DNA of 64,000 nt from Herbaspirillum autotrophicum (GTDB lineage: Bacteria; Pseudomonadota; Gammaproteobacteria; Burkholderiales; Burkholderiaceae_D), in assembly GCF_001189915.1 (NCBI RefSeq), contig NZ_LFLS01000005.1, forward strand, positions 1-64,000. The letters run 5' to 3'. The stretch's first letter is position 1. Each line of letters opens with the position of its first letter. A program made the position numbers and the translations under genes. Below are positions 29,749 through 39,369 of the stretch, piece after piece. The notes under the pieces were generated by a model. That model saw only the letters and a program-made list of their open reading frames with translations. It was not told the DNA's origin and did not search any database.

Positions 29749-30213
29749 TCAGCTGTGGCAGATGGACGGCGCATATCGCGCCGGAATACTTGCTCGCAAA
29801 CAATCCCAGGAAATCGCCCCGTTTTGAATGTTTGGCACCAAGAGCAGAGTTGCGCCATCTGCCCCATAGATGCCCACCGTCCCTGCAACATAAACAATGC
29901 GTATAAATGGAATGCCAACCACGCCCTGCTCAAAAGAAATATTCCGGATTGCACCACTTTCGGCATCGCCAAAGGCGTAATTGATTTGCCCGGCCCGAAG
30001 ACTCCTTCCATGCACTGAAAAAGCCTCGGCAAATGCCAGCTTTGCCGGACCCGCCAGACTCAGTCCTTCCATCAGTCTGGTACGTATGGTGTAATCCCGA
30101 TACTGCGGAATCGCAAATGCCGCCAGCAAGCCGATGATGGCCAGCACCACCATCAACTCAATCAAAGTAAAACCTGCCTGCACGGCTTTCTTCACCATTG
30201 TCATTGCTATCAT
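29749..30213 (-). CDS. Type IV pilin-like protein (third of tandem set)
   Basis: The 154-residue prepilin has a 14-residue leader ending QAG, then [16 protein letters not shown], the prepilin peptidase site and hydrophobic N-terminal helix with Glu5. The C-terminal half has a cysteine pair (WDC...ICHS) framing the D-region loop. GGAGGGGG upstream supports ATG 30213. Its C-terminal domain is diverged from the two neighbours, though the first 30 codons are nearly identical. Assembly proteins are not in the window. A hairpin precedes it at 30271-30299. Confidence 0.9.
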   Translation of the reverse strand: MIAMTMVKKAVQAGFTLIELMVVLAIIGLLAAFAIPQYRDYTIRTRLMEGLSLAGPAKLAFAEAFSVHGRSLRAGQINYAFGDAESGAIRNISFEQGVVGIPFIRIVYVAGTVGIYGADGATLLLVPNIQNGAISWDCLRASIPARYAPSICHS

Positions 30214-30270
30214 TTTGTCCCCCTCCATCCGAAACACGAAAACACTGAAAAATGCGCGGCCTTTCCCCCA

Positions 30271-30299
30271 GAAAATGCACCGCGCAGCAGTGCATTTTC
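30271..30299. terminator. Possible hairpin between the pilin genes
   Basis: A 10-bp perfect stem (gaaaatgcac with gtgcattttc) has a 9-base loop, with T-run-like sequence inside the arm. On the minus strand it lies downstream of the second pilin and may limit read-through. Confidence 0.5.
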
Positions 30300-30327
30300 A
30301 TTGCGAAGCAACACGGGCTCCGATCTG

Positions 30328-30789
30328 TCAGCGGCAGTTCGGCGGCAGATATTTGGTTAAAAGCGTAGTGGAACTGCAAGTCCATACAATCGCGCCGCCC
30401 GTGACATCTGGCGTCATTTTGATGGTTGGAGGTGTCTGGGCACTTCCCAGATTGAGCTGGTAGGTGATAAGAATATGCGCTGCCGCTCCACTCGCTGCGG
30501 CATCAACTACCTGGATGTTTTTGACAGAACCAATCGCCGTGGCGCCAAATGAGTAGCCCGTTTGCGCCGAGGTAAAGGCCATGCCATGCGATGCAATGGC
30601 TTCGGACACGGCCAGCTTGGCGGGCGCGGCCAGATTCAAGCCCTCAGCTATTTTTGCCCGCACCGTGTAATCCTGATACTGCGGAATCGCAAATGCAGCG
30701 AGCAAACCGATGATCGCCAGCACCACCATCAGTTCGATCAAAGTAAAACCTGCCTGCAGCGTTCTCTTCATCATTTTCACTTCCGTCAT
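30328..30789 (-). CDS. Type IV pilin-like protein (second of tandem set)
   Basis: The 153-residue prepilin has a 14-residue leader ([14 protein letters not shown]), then [33 protein letters not shown]. The C-terminal cysteine pair (WTC...PPNC) matches a type IVa pilin D-loop. ATG 30789 has GGAGGT five bases upstream; the longer frame is not supported. The N-terminal 80 bases closely match the next pilin gene at DNA level, while the C-terminal domains diverge, suggesting duplication and then replacement of surface-exposed parts. Confidence 0.92.
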   Translation of the reverse strand: MTEVKMMKRTLQAGFTLIELMVVLAIIGLLAAFAIPQYQDYTVRAKIAEGLNLAAPAKLAVSEAIASHGMAFTSAQTGYSFGATAIGSVKNIQVVDAAASGAAAHILITYQLNLGSAQTPPTIKMTPDVTGGAIVWTCSSTTLLTKYLPPNCR

Positions 30790-31205
30790 ATCGCACCTCC
30801 AGGTAGAGTCAATAGGCTTGGCACTCGTCATCAAGTTTCTTCACGACAAGCCCAACAATTGCACATTTGATAATAATGCAATTGGTAAAAATATTGCCTT
30901 AAAAACATTATTTCGGGTGAGATTTGAAACGAGATATTTTTGTTGTCGTACAGGAGAATTAACTTTGCGTGCGGTTCTTGCGCCGACGTTGCTTTTTCGT
31001 TATCAACGATATCGGCAAGCAAACATCGGTCAGCGCAGAGGCATTCACTGTGCCGGGATTGACGGCAACGTCACGTCAAGTGGTGTGAAAGAAGGACGCT
31101 GCGCCGGGCATGCGCGGCGCTGAAACAGATCAGTTGCACCCATAAAAAAAGCACTGCGACGCAGTGCTTTTCACATCAAAAAAAACAGACCTCAGAACGA
31201 CATGA
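30790..31205. other. 416-bp AT-rich gap upstream of the second pilin
   Basis: It holds the terminator of the third pilin-set gene at 31144-31172 and, presumably, the promoter of the second pilin. I looked for a sigma-54 (-24/-12) site of the pilA kind on the minus strand and did not find one. Small open frames here have no ribosome-binding site. AT-rich bases 30850-30960 stand out against the GC-rich surroundings. Confidence 0.5.
31144..31172 (-). terminator. Terminator after the first pilin gene of the set
   Basis: A GC-centred hairpin (aaaagcactgc with gcagtgctttt) has a 3-base loop. On the minus strand it runs into a stretch of seven T residues, about 35 bases after the pilin stop. Confidence 0.88.
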
Positions 31206-31661
31206 TCAATGGCAACCGTCAGGCGCGTACTTCACCGGCAGGTTGACGAGAGTACAAGTCCAGTTGATGGTGCCGTTATCGTTCGCGGGAACCAGCTTGA
31301 TCTCCGGATTGGCAACACCGCCGGTACCGGCAGCATAGGCAATCCGGATATAGGACGACTCGGTTGCGGTTTTTTCGACAATGCTGATGCCGGTAACTGC
31401 ACCCACCGGAGTCGTGCCGAATGCATAGCCCGTTTGGGCAACGGTGAAGCCAGCGCCGTTCGCCGCCAGTGCCGTGGCAACCGCCTGCTTTGCCGGCGTG
31501 GCCAGCGCCAGGCCATCTTCTACCTTGCTGCGCACGGCATGATCCCGATATTGTGAAATCGCAAAGCCTGCCAGCAATCCGACAATCGCCAGGACGACCA
31601 TCAGTTCGATCAAGGTAAAACCTTTCAATACCGTCTTCTTTGTCATTTTCGTTCCTGTCAT
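31206..31661 (-). CDS. Type IV pilin-like protein (first of tandem set)
   Basis: The 151-residue prepilin has a 14-residue leader ending LKG, then [32 protein letters not shown], so position 1 of the mature pilin is Phe and position 5 is Glu. The end carries the Cys pair (WTC...DGC). AGGGGTG upstream supports ATG 31661. It is in tandem with the two other pilins but has its own terminator, so it can be expressed separately. Confidence 0.92.
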   Translation of the reverse strand: MTGTKMTKKTVLKGFTLIELMVVLAIVGLLAGFAISQYRDHAVRSKVEDGLALATPAKQAVATALAANGAGFTVAQTGYAFGTTPVGAVTGISIVEKTATESSYIRIAYAAGTGGVANPEIKLVPANDNGTINWTCTLVNLPVKYAPDGCH

Positions 31662-31694
31662 GTTGCACCCCTGTGTTGTTGTCCGGCAGCTTGC

Positions 31695-32432
31695 CTAACT
31701 TTGTGCTTCATTCTTGTTTTTCAATTGTTTTCTCGCCATCAGCGTACCGATGACCACCACACCGACCGCGCCGATCAGACCCGGTATGCTCAGATGCAAC
31801 TGCATGCCCGGCACCGCAAAGTCATGTTGCGGCACATGTTGCTGAATCCATGGCAGAACGGCGCTGTCGGAAAAAATCATTCCGCCTGCCAGATACCCCA
31901 GCAAAGCCGCACCCAGCGTAATGATCAGCGGGAAGCTTTGCATCAGCCTGAGCACCAGCGTACTGCCCCAGACGATGATCGGAATGCTGACGAAAATACC
32001 GAATACCACCAGCAACAACTGATGTTCGCCAGCCTGCTCGGCAGCACTGGCGATGGCAATCACATTGTCTATGCTCATCACCAGATCAGCGATGATGATG
32101 GTCTTTATTGCCGTGAATAATTTGTCACTGCCGCTGACTTCGCCGTGATCATCATTATCGGTCAGCAACTTGGTGCCGATCCAGAACAGCAAGACACCAC
32201 CAATCAGTTTGATATAGGGCATCTCCAGCAACGTCACCGCAAATGCAATGAGGACGATACGGATGCCGATGGCCCCGAACGTGCCCCACAGAATGCCCTT
32301 CATGCGCATTTTTGCCGGCAGATTGCGGCAAGCCAGCGCGATCACGATGGCATTGTCGCCGCCCAGCAAAATGTCGATGAGGATAATCTGGCCTACTGCA
32401 AGCCAGTTCAACTCCGACAAAAACGTCACCAT
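31695..32432 (-). CDS. TerC family integral membrane protein
   Basis: The 245-residue protein has seven or so hydrophobic helices. The two TerC aspartate motifs are in ILLGGDNAIVIALACRNLP (N-terminal) and IADLVMSIDNVIAIASAAEQ (middle), which resemble metal-ion sites. TerC/Alx-type proteins are linked to manganese export and tellurite resistance. It most resembles the YjbE-like short form. No manganese riboswitch is seen in the 125-bp upstream gap. Confidence 0.9.
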   Translation of the reverse strand: MVTFLSELNWLAVGQIILIDILLGGDNAIVIALACRNLPAKMRMKGILWGTFGAIGIRIVLIAFAVTLLEMPYIKLIGGVLLFWIGTKLLTDNDDHGEVSGSDKLFTAIKTIIIADLVMSIDNVIAIASAAEQAGEHQLLLVVFGIFVSIPIIVWGSTLVLRLMQSFPLIITLGAALLGYLAGGMIFSDSAVLPWIQQHVPQHDFAVPGMQLHLSIPGLIGAVGVVVIGTLMARKQLKNKNEAQS

Positions 32433-32475
32433 ACCCGCTCCAGATCTTCAGTTCCGTACATTACTTACAAAATGA

Positions 32476-32499
32476 TATGGGGAGCCTGAGCTCCCCATA
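32476..32499 (-). terminator. Hairpin downstream of sucCD
   Basis: A 9-10-bp stem (tatggggag with ctccccata) has a short loop; on the minus strand it precedes a weak T-run (ATCATTTTG). It lies 59 bases after the sucD stop, between sucD and terC. Confidence 0.6.
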
Positions 32500-32557
32500 G
32501 CAAGTTGATACAGCCGGTGTCACCAAGTTCCGGGACACCAGGCCATATGCATACCGA

Positions 32558-33439
32558 TTACAGTACCGATTTCAGCAGACGGCCCATTTCGGATGGATTG
32601 CGTGTGACCTTGATGCCGCACGCTTCCATGATTGCCAGCTTGGCTTCAGCAGTATCGGCACCACCGGAGATCAGCGCGCCGGCATGGCCCATGCGCTTGC
32701 CCGGAGGCGCAGTCACACCGGCGATAAAGCCGACTACCGGCTTCTTCATGTTGTCCTTGATCCAGTACGAAGCGTTGGCTTCGTCAGGACCACCGATTTC
32801 ACCAATCATGATGACAGCGTCGGTATCAGGATCATCATTGAAAGCCTTCATGATGTCGATGTGCTTCAGACCGTTGATCGGATCACCACCGATACCGACC
32901 GCCGACGATTGACCCAGACCCAGTGCAGTCAATTGACCAACGGCTTCGTAAGTCAATGTACCCGAACGGGAAACCACGCCGATGCGGCCCTTTTTGTGGA
33001 TGTGACCTGGCATGATGCCGATCTTGATTTCGTCCGGTGTGATCAGACCTGGGCAGTTTGGTCCGAGCAACAATGTCTTGCTGCCGGATTTTGCCATGCG
33101 GTCCTTCAAGGCCAGCATGTCACGTACAGGAATGCCTTCGGTGATGCAGATGGCCAGATCGAGTTCGGCTTCGACAGCTTCCCAGATCGCAGCGGCAGCA
33201 CCGGCTGGCGGCACGTAAATCACCGACACATTGGCGCCGGTCTTGGCCTTGGCTTCAGCAACGTTGGCAAAAATCGGAATGCCTTCGAAATCTTCGCCGG
33301 CTTTTTTCGGGTTTACACCAGCGACAAAAGCATTTTTTCCGTTTGCATATTCACGGCACATGCGTGTGTGAAATTGACCGGTCTTGCCAGTGATGCCTTG
33401 GGTAACAACTTTTGTATCTTTATTGATCAGGATCGACAT
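32558..33439 (-). CDS. sucD: Succinyl-CoA synthetase alpha subunit
   Basis: SucD binds CoA and carries the phosphohistidine of succinyl-CoA ligase. The 293-residue protein starts MSILINKDTKVVTQGITGKTG and shows the phosphoryl-acceptor segment GKRMGHAGALISGG (His near 246) and TYEAVGQLTALGLGQSSAVGIGGDP. It is downstream of sucC by 17 bp and co-transcribed. Confidence 0.97.
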   Translation of the reverse strand: MSILINKDTKVVTQGITGKTGQFHTRMCREYANGKNAFVAGVNPKKAGEDFEGIPIFANVAEAKAKTGANVSVIYVPPAGAAAAIWEAVEAELDLAICITEGIPVRDMLALKDRMAKSGSKTLLLGPNCPGLITPDEIKIGIMPGHIHKKGRIGVVSRSGTLTYEAVGQLTALGLGQSSAVGIGGDPINGLKHIDIMKAFNDDPDTDAVIMIGEIGGPDEANASYWIKDNMKKPVVGFIAGVTAPPGKRMGHAGALISGGADTAEAKLAIMEACGIKVTRNPSEMGRLLKSVL

Positions 33440-33456
33440 ATCTGTTCCTTGTCCTA

Positions 33457-34623
33457 TTATTTACCGTTAGCTGCAGCAACAACCTTCTGCGCAGCTTCTT
33501 CCATGCTGTCAGCCGAAATGATCGGCAAACCTGAGTCGGCCAGCAATTTCTTGCCGATCTCTTCGTTGGTACCCTTCATGCGCACGACCAGCGGCACTTT
33601 GAGGGAAACGGCTTTGGACGCAGCGATCACGCCTTCGGCAATCACGTCACAGCGCATGATGCCGCCGAAGATGTTGACCAGAATGGCTTTCAGCTCAGGA
33701 TTCTTGAGCATGATCTTGAATGCTTCAGTCACTTTTTCCGTAGTCGCGCCACCGCCGACGTCGAGGAAGTTGGCGGGTTCGCCGCCGAACAGCTTGATGG
33801 TGTCCATCGTGGCCATGGCCAGACCGGCACCATTGACCAGACAGCCGATATTGCCGTCGAGCGAAATGTAAGCCAGATCGAACTTGGAGGCTTCAACTTC
33901 GGCCGGATCTTCTTCGTCCAGATCGCGGTAAGCAACGATTTCCGGATGACGGAACAAGGCGTTGGAGTCAAAATTGAACTTGGCGTCCAGAGCGATGACC
34001 TTGCCTTCGCCGGTCAGGATCAGCGGGTTGATTTCTGCCAGGGAGGCATCGGTTTCCCAGTAGGCCTTGTACAGACCTTGCAATTGCTTACGGGCATCAA
34101 CCACGGAAGCGGCAGGAACGCCGATCTTGGTTGCAATGTTGTCAGCATCAGCGTCGGTCAGGCCGGTTTCCGGATCGATAGCGATCTGGTGGATCAGTTC
34201 CGGATGCGATTCGGCAACTTCTTCAATGTCCATGCCGCCTTCGCTCGATGCCATCAGCACCACGCGCTGGCTGACGCGATCGGTCACCATGCTGACGTAC
34301 AGTTCTTTCTTGATGTCAGCGCCTTCTTCGATCAGCAGGCGACGCACTTTCTGGCCTTCAGGACCAGTCTGATGCGTGATCAGTTGCATGCCGAGGATCT
34401 GGCTGGCGTATTCCTTGACTTGCTCCAGCGACTTGGCAACCTTGACGCCACCGCCCTTGCCGCGGCCACCCGCGTGAATTTGCGCCTTCACGACCCAAAC
34501 CTTGCCGCCCAGTGTTTCGGCTGCTTTCACAGCTTCGTCGACGGACAGACATGGAATGCCGCGTGGAACGGTCACACCGAATTGGCGGAGGATTTCTTTG
34601 CCCTGATACTCATGGATTTTCAT
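33457..34623 (-). CDS. sucC: Succinyl-CoA synthetase beta subunit
   Basis: SucC is the ATP-grasp nucleotide-binding subunit of the TCA-cycle enzyme. The 388-residue protein has [17 protein letters not shown], the [17 protein letters not shown] loop, and [19 protein letters not shown] and [14 protein letters not shown] blocks. It is the first gene of the sucCD operon. The promoter must lie in the 348-bp gap upstream. Confidence 0.97.
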   Translation of the reverse strand: MKIHEYQGKEILRQFGVTVPRGIPCLSVDEAVKAAETLGGKVWVVKAQIHAGGRGKGGGVKVAKSLEQVKEYASQILGMQLITHQTGPEGQKVRRLLIEEGADIKKELYVSMVTDRVSQRVVLMASSEGGMDIEEVAESHPELIHQIAIDPETGLTDADADNIATKIGVPAASVVDARKQLQGLYKAYWETDASLAEINPLILTGEGKVIALDAKFNFDSNALFRHPEIVAYRDLDEEDPAEVEASKFDLAYISLDGNIGCLVNGAGLAMATMDTIKLFGGEPANFLDVGGGATTEKVTEAFKIMLKNPELKAILVNIFGGIMRCDVIAEGVIAASKAVSLKVPLVVRMKGTNEEIGKKLLADSGLPIISADSMEEAAQKVVAAANGK

Positions 34624-34971
34624 GGGAGCTTCCCTTTAGACACTTATTGAATGAAACTTGCTGGTTTGAAATTCGGCTGGCGCTGGAACATGCCGCGCGC
34701 GAATGGAGACAAGATCCCGCACGCCCTCGCGCCACCGGAATGTGGATAGGCATGGAGCAGGATTGCTTGTTGTAGGCTGTGATGTGGGCATAAACAATGC
34801 CATTTGATCAACATTAGTCGTTGTCGCATTGCGTGTCGTTATCGCAGAGATTGCAATAACAGCCGCTAATGCGGCGCAGCAAAAACCACGAAAGTGTAGC
34901 ACAGCTGGGCTTGCCTAAACAGTCCGGCATGCGCCGTCTGTCCTTTTCCGCATTATTCTCACGCAGCGAGA
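34624..34971. other. 348-bp gap between recX and sucC
   Basis: It should contain the sucCD promoter on the minus strand and the recX end. A short hairpin gccgc-taat-gcggc is near 34862-34875. No long open frame with a ribosome-binding site or codon pattern is convincing. I see no further signal. Confidence 0.5.
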
Positions 34972-35427
34972 CTAGACGCCCTCTTCGTCATCCCATGCCG
35001 ATTTCATCGCAACTTCGATGGAGCGAGGAGAAAATCCGCGCTGTTGCAGAAAGCGCATGCATTTGGCGCGCAGTACAGGGTCCGCCGGTTTTTCAGAAAA
35101 TTTTCGGCGCAATACTTCTCTGGCGCGTTCCAGCTCGCCGTCTAGCAAGCCCTGCCGGACATCGCTGTCTGCTGCAATGCCATGACTTTTGAGTTCGTAC
35201 AGAATGCGATTATTGCCAAAACGCCCGGCACGACGATTCACCAGCGATTCGGAAAAACGTTCTTCGGAGAGAAATTTGGACGCTTGCAGCCAGTCGAGTA
35301 AAGCCTCGATGTCATCGCCTTCTTGCGCGTAAGCGACCAGCTTACGCGCAAGTTCGAGGCGACTATGCTCACGTGAAGAGAGATATCTGAGCGCCCGCGT
35401 CTTCAAGCTGATTTGCGGTCTAGCCAT
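34972..35427 (-). CDS. recX: Regulatory protein RecX
   Basis: RecX inhibits RecA filament growth and co-protease activity. The 151-residue protein shows three-helix repeats: [19 protein letters not shown], then [24 protein letters not shown] and [12 protein letters not shown]-like segments. It follows recA by 30 bp on the same strand, as is usual, and probably shares its SOS promoter. Confidence 0.9.
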   Translation of the reverse strand: MARPQISLKTRALRYLSSREHSRLELARKLVAYAQEGDDIEALLDWLQASKFLSEERFSESLVNRRAGRFGNNRILYELKSHGIAADSDVRQGLLDGELERAREVLRRKFSEKPADPVLRAKCMRFLQQRGFSPRSIEVAMKSAWDDEEGV

Positions 35428-35457
35428 GATGGACGCAAGCTGAGTCGGTCAGTGAAA

Positions 35458-36519
35458 TCAGGAGGCCTTGGCAGCGGGTTCTGCTAAAGGTGTTGTACCG
35501 CCCAATTCCGGCACGCCCAGTGAAGCGCGTACCTTGTTTTCAATTTCGCGCGCCAGTTCCGGACGTTCCTTCAGATAATTACGTGCATTATCCTTGCCCT
35601 GACCAATACGCTCGCCGTTGTAGCTATACCAGGCGCCGGACTTCTCGACGATCTTGGCATCCGAACCGAGGTCCAGAATTTCGCCTTCGCGTGATGTGCC
35701 TTCGCCATAAAGAATATCGAAATGCGCTTCGCGGAATGGCGGCGCCACTTTATTCTTCACGACCTTGACCTTGGTTTCGCTGCCGATGACTTCATCGCCG
35801 GACTTGATCGAGCCGGTGCGGCGGATATCGAGACGAACCGAAGCGTAGAACTTGAGTGCATTACCGCCGGTCGTGGTTTCGGGATTGCCGAACATGACGC
35901 CGATCTTCATCCGGATCTGGTTGATGAAGATCACGGTCGTATTGGTGCGGTTGATGCTGCCGGTCAGTTTGCGCAAGGCTTGCGACATCAGACGTGCCTG
36001 CAGGCCCGGCAACGAATCGCCCATGTCGCCTTCGATTTCAGCCCGCGGCGTCAGTGCCGCCACCGAGTCGATCACGATCAGGTCAACGCCGCCCGAACGT
36101 ACCAGCGCATCCGTGATTTCAAGTGCCTGTTCGCCGGTATCCGGTTGGGAGATCAGCAAATCCGGCAGATTGACGCCCAGCTTCTGCGCATATGTCACGT
36201 CCAGAGCATGTTCGGCATCGATGAACGCGCAGGTGCCGCCGAGTTTTTGCATTTCAGCAATGGCCTGCAGCGTCAGCGTGGTTTTACCCGATGATTCCGG
36301 ACCGTAAATTTCAATCACGCGACCGCGTGGCAAACCGCCGACGCCCAGCGCAATGTCGAGTCCCAGCGAGCCAGTGGAAACCACCTGAATCTCTTCCACG
36401 ACGGCGCCATCTTCCATGCGCATCACGGAACCCTTGCCGAACTGCTTCTCGATCTGCGCTAGCGCAGCGGCAAGCGCTTTACCCTTTTCAGAGTTGTTGG
36501 CGGATTTTTTATCGTCCAT
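35458..36519 (-). CDS. recA: Recombinase RecA
   Basis: RecA forms ATP-dependent filaments on single-stranded DNA for recombination and LexA cleavage. The Walker A GPESSGKT is at 73-80. [25 protein letters not shown] (Walker B) and the L2 loop [26 protein letters not shown] are also typical. The length, 353 residues, is normal. An SOS box and sigma-70 promoter lie about 115 bp upstream. Confidence 0.98.
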   Translation of the reverse strand: MDDKKSANNSEKGKALAAALAQIEKQFGKGSVMRMEDGAVVEEIQVVSTGSLGLDIALGVGGLPRGRVIEIYGPESSGKTTLTLQAIAEMQKLGGTCAFIDAEHALDVTYAQKLGVNLPDLLISQPDTGEQALEITDALVRSGGVDLIVIDSVAALTPRAEIEGDMGDSLPGLQARLMSQALRKLTGSINRTNTTVIFINQIRMKIGVMFGNPETTTGGNALKFYASVRLDIRRTGSIKSGDEVIGSETKVKVVKNKVAPPFREAHFDILYGEGTSREGEILDLGSDAKIVEKSGAWYSYNGERIGQGKDNARNYLKERPELAREIENKVRASLGVPELGGTTPLAEPAAKAS

Positions 36520-36634
36520 AGAAATTTTCTTTCAGCAAAGGAAATAGGAAATAAGCATGCACCGACTTTATTGACAAACAGGCAATAGCGACGGCATTCA
36601 CGCTGATCCGGCAAATGCAAATTCAATAAACAGC

Positions 36635-36663
36635 ACTGTATAAAAGAACAGTTGTTTTGGCAA
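36635..36663 (-). promoter_or_regulatory. Predicted recA promoter
   Basis: On the minus strand TTGCCA and TACAGT are separated by exactly 17 bases. The SOS box overlaps the spacer and the -10, so LexA binding would block RNA polymerase. The start of recA is about 115 bp downstream. Confidence 0.7.
36636..36651. promoter_or_regulatory. LexA (SOS) box of recA-recX
   Basis: The sequence ctgtataaaagaacag fits CTGT-N8-ACAG exactly and lies inside the recA promoter, giving LexA-repressed, DNA-damage-induced expression. Confidence 0.9.
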
Positions 36664-36997
36664 GCTCTTTTCGCGAGCGATGCAAAAAAACCGCACGCCT
36701 CCCGGCAAAGGCTTCAAAGCGGGATTTTACCGCCCGGGTTGCAAATTGCCGCGGATAGTCTGTTAGTATCCCGCCGATTATAGCCAGCCATTGCAATGCG
36801 CTCCGGCGTGGATCTTGCATGCGTTTTGGCTGCAATAGCAGCAACTGACCGATGGCATTGTCTTTTTCGTCCAAAGCAGGCTATCGTTTCGCTCTTTCAG
36901 TAACATCGTATTTTTACGAGTAGCAGACTATCTGGTATAAGTTTGTCATTTCGTTTCCGCCCGGCAAACATTCGGTTTTCGCGTTCCTTATTTTTTT

Positions 36998-38632
36998 ATG
37001 ACTCTAGTTCCATTCAGTCGCATCAGCAACCTGCGTTCCCTGATCATTGATGACATGCCTTCCATGCGGCAAAACATTCGCATGCACCTTGGGCAGCTCG
37101 GCATCACCAAAGTTGATCAGGCCGCCACGCCCGACGAAGCGATTCGCTTCGTGCAGGCCGCCAGCCATGATCTCATCATCTGCGACTACAATCTGAACAA
37201 GGAAACCAACGGCCAGCAGCTGCTGGAATTTTTCCGTGCGCAACGGATGCTGTCGCCGACCACCATGTTCATCATGGTCACCGCCGAAAGCGGTTACAAC
37301 CTGGTTGCCAGCGCTGCCGAATTTCAGCCCGATGCATATATGCTCAAGCCGCTGACGGCGAGCAAGATTGCCGAACGCATCGAGCGCCTGCTGGAAAAGC
37401 AGAACGCCCTGCTGCCCATCAATGAGAAGCTCAAACGCAAGGATGTCGCCGGCGCCATCAGCGAATGCGACAACGTCCTCAAAAACTCGCCCAAGTGGAT
37501 CGTCGATGTCCTCAAGACCAAGGGCAATCTGCTGCTGGAGCTGCGCCGGGTTGACGAAGCCCGCGCCGTGTATGCGCAGGCATTGGAGTTGCGGGACGAT
37601 CTGGTGTGGGCCAAGGTTGGACTGGCACGTTGCAACATCATCGCCGGCCAGCTTGATGAGGCCAAGGAAATCATTCAGGGCGTGCTGCTCAAAAATACGC
37701 AATATATTGAAGCCTATGATTTGCTGGCGCAGATTGAAGAAGCACAAGGCAACGAAAGCGAAGCATTGGATGCGCTGTCGCGTTCATCCGAAATCATTCC
37801 GTCGGCACGACGCAGCCGTTTGGTGGGCGATGCCGCCTATCGGATCGGCAATCTGGAACAAGCCAAGGAAGCGTTCGACAAAGTCATCAGCCACACCAAG
37901 GGCTCACTGACCGCGCAACCGACCGATCTGCTGTCACTGGCCCAGGTGCACGTCGATACCGGCGACGCCGAAGAGGCATTGAAATTGTTGTCGAACGCAC
38001 CCAAGCGTTACGCTGATTCCAAACTGTTCCTGTCCACCCAATCGGCGGTAGCGGCGCAAGCCCACGTCAAACTTGGCAATCTGGACGCTGCTGCTGCCGC
38101 GTTTGCCGTCGCCGCCCAGCACAATGCGGGCGAAGCCGGTTCCGAGCTGACCTCGCTGGCGCTGGCCAAAGCCGCGTTTGCCGTCGGCAAGGACGAAGAA
38201 GGTGCGCGACTGATTGCACAGGCGGTCAAGTCCGATCATGAAAACAAGACGCTGATTACACTGGCACGCAAGGTATTGACCGAGAGCGGCAAGGAAGCCA
38301 TGGCCGATGAGCTGATCGATGGCGCCGTCAAACAGTGCATGTCCATCATCACCGAAGCCAATGCCTTGATGCGCAGCGCCAAACCGGATGAGTCGCTGGC
38401 CAAACTCGAAGAAGCGCTGCACAGCATGCCGGAAAACACCGGCGTATTGCTGGCCGCGGCGCAGTTGCATTTGCTGTGGATGAGCCAGCGCGGTATCAAT
38501 CTCGATTACGTCAAGCGCGTCAATCGTTATCTCACCACCCTGGACCGGCTGATTCCGGGCAACGACCGTGTCGGCAAGATGCATCGCTTTCTGCGCGAAA
38601 CACTGGCGAAAGCTGCTGCAAAAAAGGCCTGA
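36998..38632 (+). CDS. Response regulator with TPR domain
   Basis: The 544-residue protein has an N-terminal receiver domain (about 12-135) with the acidic pair Asp18-Asp19 and the phospho-acceptor Asp63 (IICDYNL). It is followed by a long tetratricopeptide-repeat region (about 150-540) but no DNA-binding or enzymatic output. It is probably a scaffold whose partner binding is controlled by phosphorylation. The next gene is a minimal histidine kinase, 2 bp after the stop. ATG 36998 is the first in-frame start, with no strong ribosome-binding site. Confidence 0.88.
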   Translation: MTLVPFSRISNLRSLIIDDMPSMRQNIRMHLGQLGITKVDQAATPDEAIRFVQAASHDLIICDYNLNKETNGQQLLEFFRAQRMLSPTTMFIMVTAESGYNLVASAAEFQPDAYMLKPLTASKIAERIERLLEKQNALLPINEKLKRKDVAGAISECDNVLKNSPKWIVDVLKTKGNLLLELRRVDEARAVYAQALELRDDLVWAKVGLARCNIIAGQLDEAKEIIQGVLLKNTQYIEAYDLLAQIEEAQGNESEALDALSRSSEIIPSARRSRLVGDAAYRIGNLEQAKEAFDKVISHTKGSLTAQPTDLLSLAQVHVDTGDAEEALKLLSNAPKRYADSKLFLSTQSAVAAQAHVKLGNLDAAAAAFAVAAQHNAGEAGSELTSLALAKAAFAVGKDEEGARLIAQAVKSDHENKTLITLARKVLTESGKEAMADELIDGAVKQCMSIITEANALMRSAKPDESLAKLEEALHSMPENTGVLLAAAQLHLLWMSQRGINLDYVKRVNRYLTTLDRLIPGNDRVGKMHRFLRETLAKAAAKKA

Positions 38633-38634
38633 CC

Positions 38635-39240
38635 ATGGATACCAAGCTCGCCGCCATCATCGTGCATGACATCAAGAATTCACTCGGTGTTCTGGAGGGT
38701 GAGCTGCGCGCATTGACCATGGAATCCGACAGCAAGCGGGCGGCGCTGGCCCATCTGACTTGTCTCGGCCTGCAAGAGAAACTGATCGGCTTTCTGACGT
38801 TGTACAAAGCGTCTTCGCAGGGGTTGATCGCACAAATTGAAGCGATCTCGCCGGAAGATTTTTTCAATTCACTGTTGCGCCACCTGACCGTCGGCAAGGC
38901 ATCGCTGGAAGTCAGCATCAATCGTACCGACCTGCCGGTGATTGCTTTTTTCGATGAAAATCTGGTCGGACTGGCACTCGAAGCGGCGTTGCAAAATGCC
39001 ACCCGCTTCGCACGCCGTCGCATCGAACTGGGGTGCAAGGCCCATGCCGGCGGCATCATCATGACCATCCGCGACGATGGTCCCGGCATCGGCACCCAAG
39101 AAGAAAAGCCGTCGACCGGTCTCGGCATGGAACTGTGCCAGGCCATCGCAGCAGCGCATACCAAGGGTGAGCAGCGCGGCAGCGCAACGCTGGAGAATCA
39201 CCCCGACGGCGGCGCCCAGTTCACGCTCTGGCTGCCCTGA
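38635..39240 (+). CDS. Minimal histidine kinase-like protein without sensor domain
   Basis: The 201-residue protein begins almost directly with an H-box, VHDIKNSLG (His11), then a helix, then the HATPase region with an N-box (EAALQNATRFA), DDGPGIG and STGLGMELC. It lacks any transmembrane, PAS or HAMP segment. The start at 38635 lies 2 bp after the upstream TGA. It may phosphorylate the response-regulator/TPR protein, but the signal input is missing and could come from a partner. Soluble. Confidence 0.85.
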   Translation: MDTKLAAIIVHDIKNSLGVLEGELRALTMESDSKRAALAHLTCLGLQEKLIGFLTLYKASSQGLIAQIEAISPEDFFNSLLRHLTVGKASLEVSINRTDLPVIAFFDENLVGLALEAALQNATRFARRRIELGCKAHAGGIIMTIRDDGPGIGTQEEKPSTGLGMELCQAIAAAHTKGEQRGSATLENHPDGGAQFTLWLP

Positions 39241-39369
39241 CCACACTGGCCGCACTTCCTCGCGGCATACGCCAAACGCATAAGCATGCGCGAAAATAGT
39301 CGTTTTTGAAATCCGCCTTCCTCCGTACAGTCCTTCTTTTGAATCATTCATTCAATCTGACAGGACATC

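Larger units (their letters stand above)
36520..36997. other. 478-bp gap with the recA promoter region
   Basis: It holds the SOS box and the predicted recA promoter (annotated separately). Bases 36670-36997 probably carry the promoter of the response-regulator/TPR gene on the plus strand, but I could not pick a convincing -35/-10 pair. Small frames here have no ribosome-binding site. Confidence 0.5.

Noticed and set aside
30790-31143. Sigma-54 promoter for the pilin genes
   Set aside because: No GG-N10-GC pair with the right spacing was seen on the minus strand upstream of either pilin.
32433-32557. Possible manganese (yybP-ykoY) riboswitch upstream of the TerC gene
   Set aside because: The GGGGAG-like string is just one arm of the sucD terminator hairpin; the conserved loops of the riboswitch are absent.
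36623-36874. 83-residue minus-strand frame over the recA promoter
   Set aside because: It covers the SOS box and promoter and has no ribosome-binding site; the frame is accidental.
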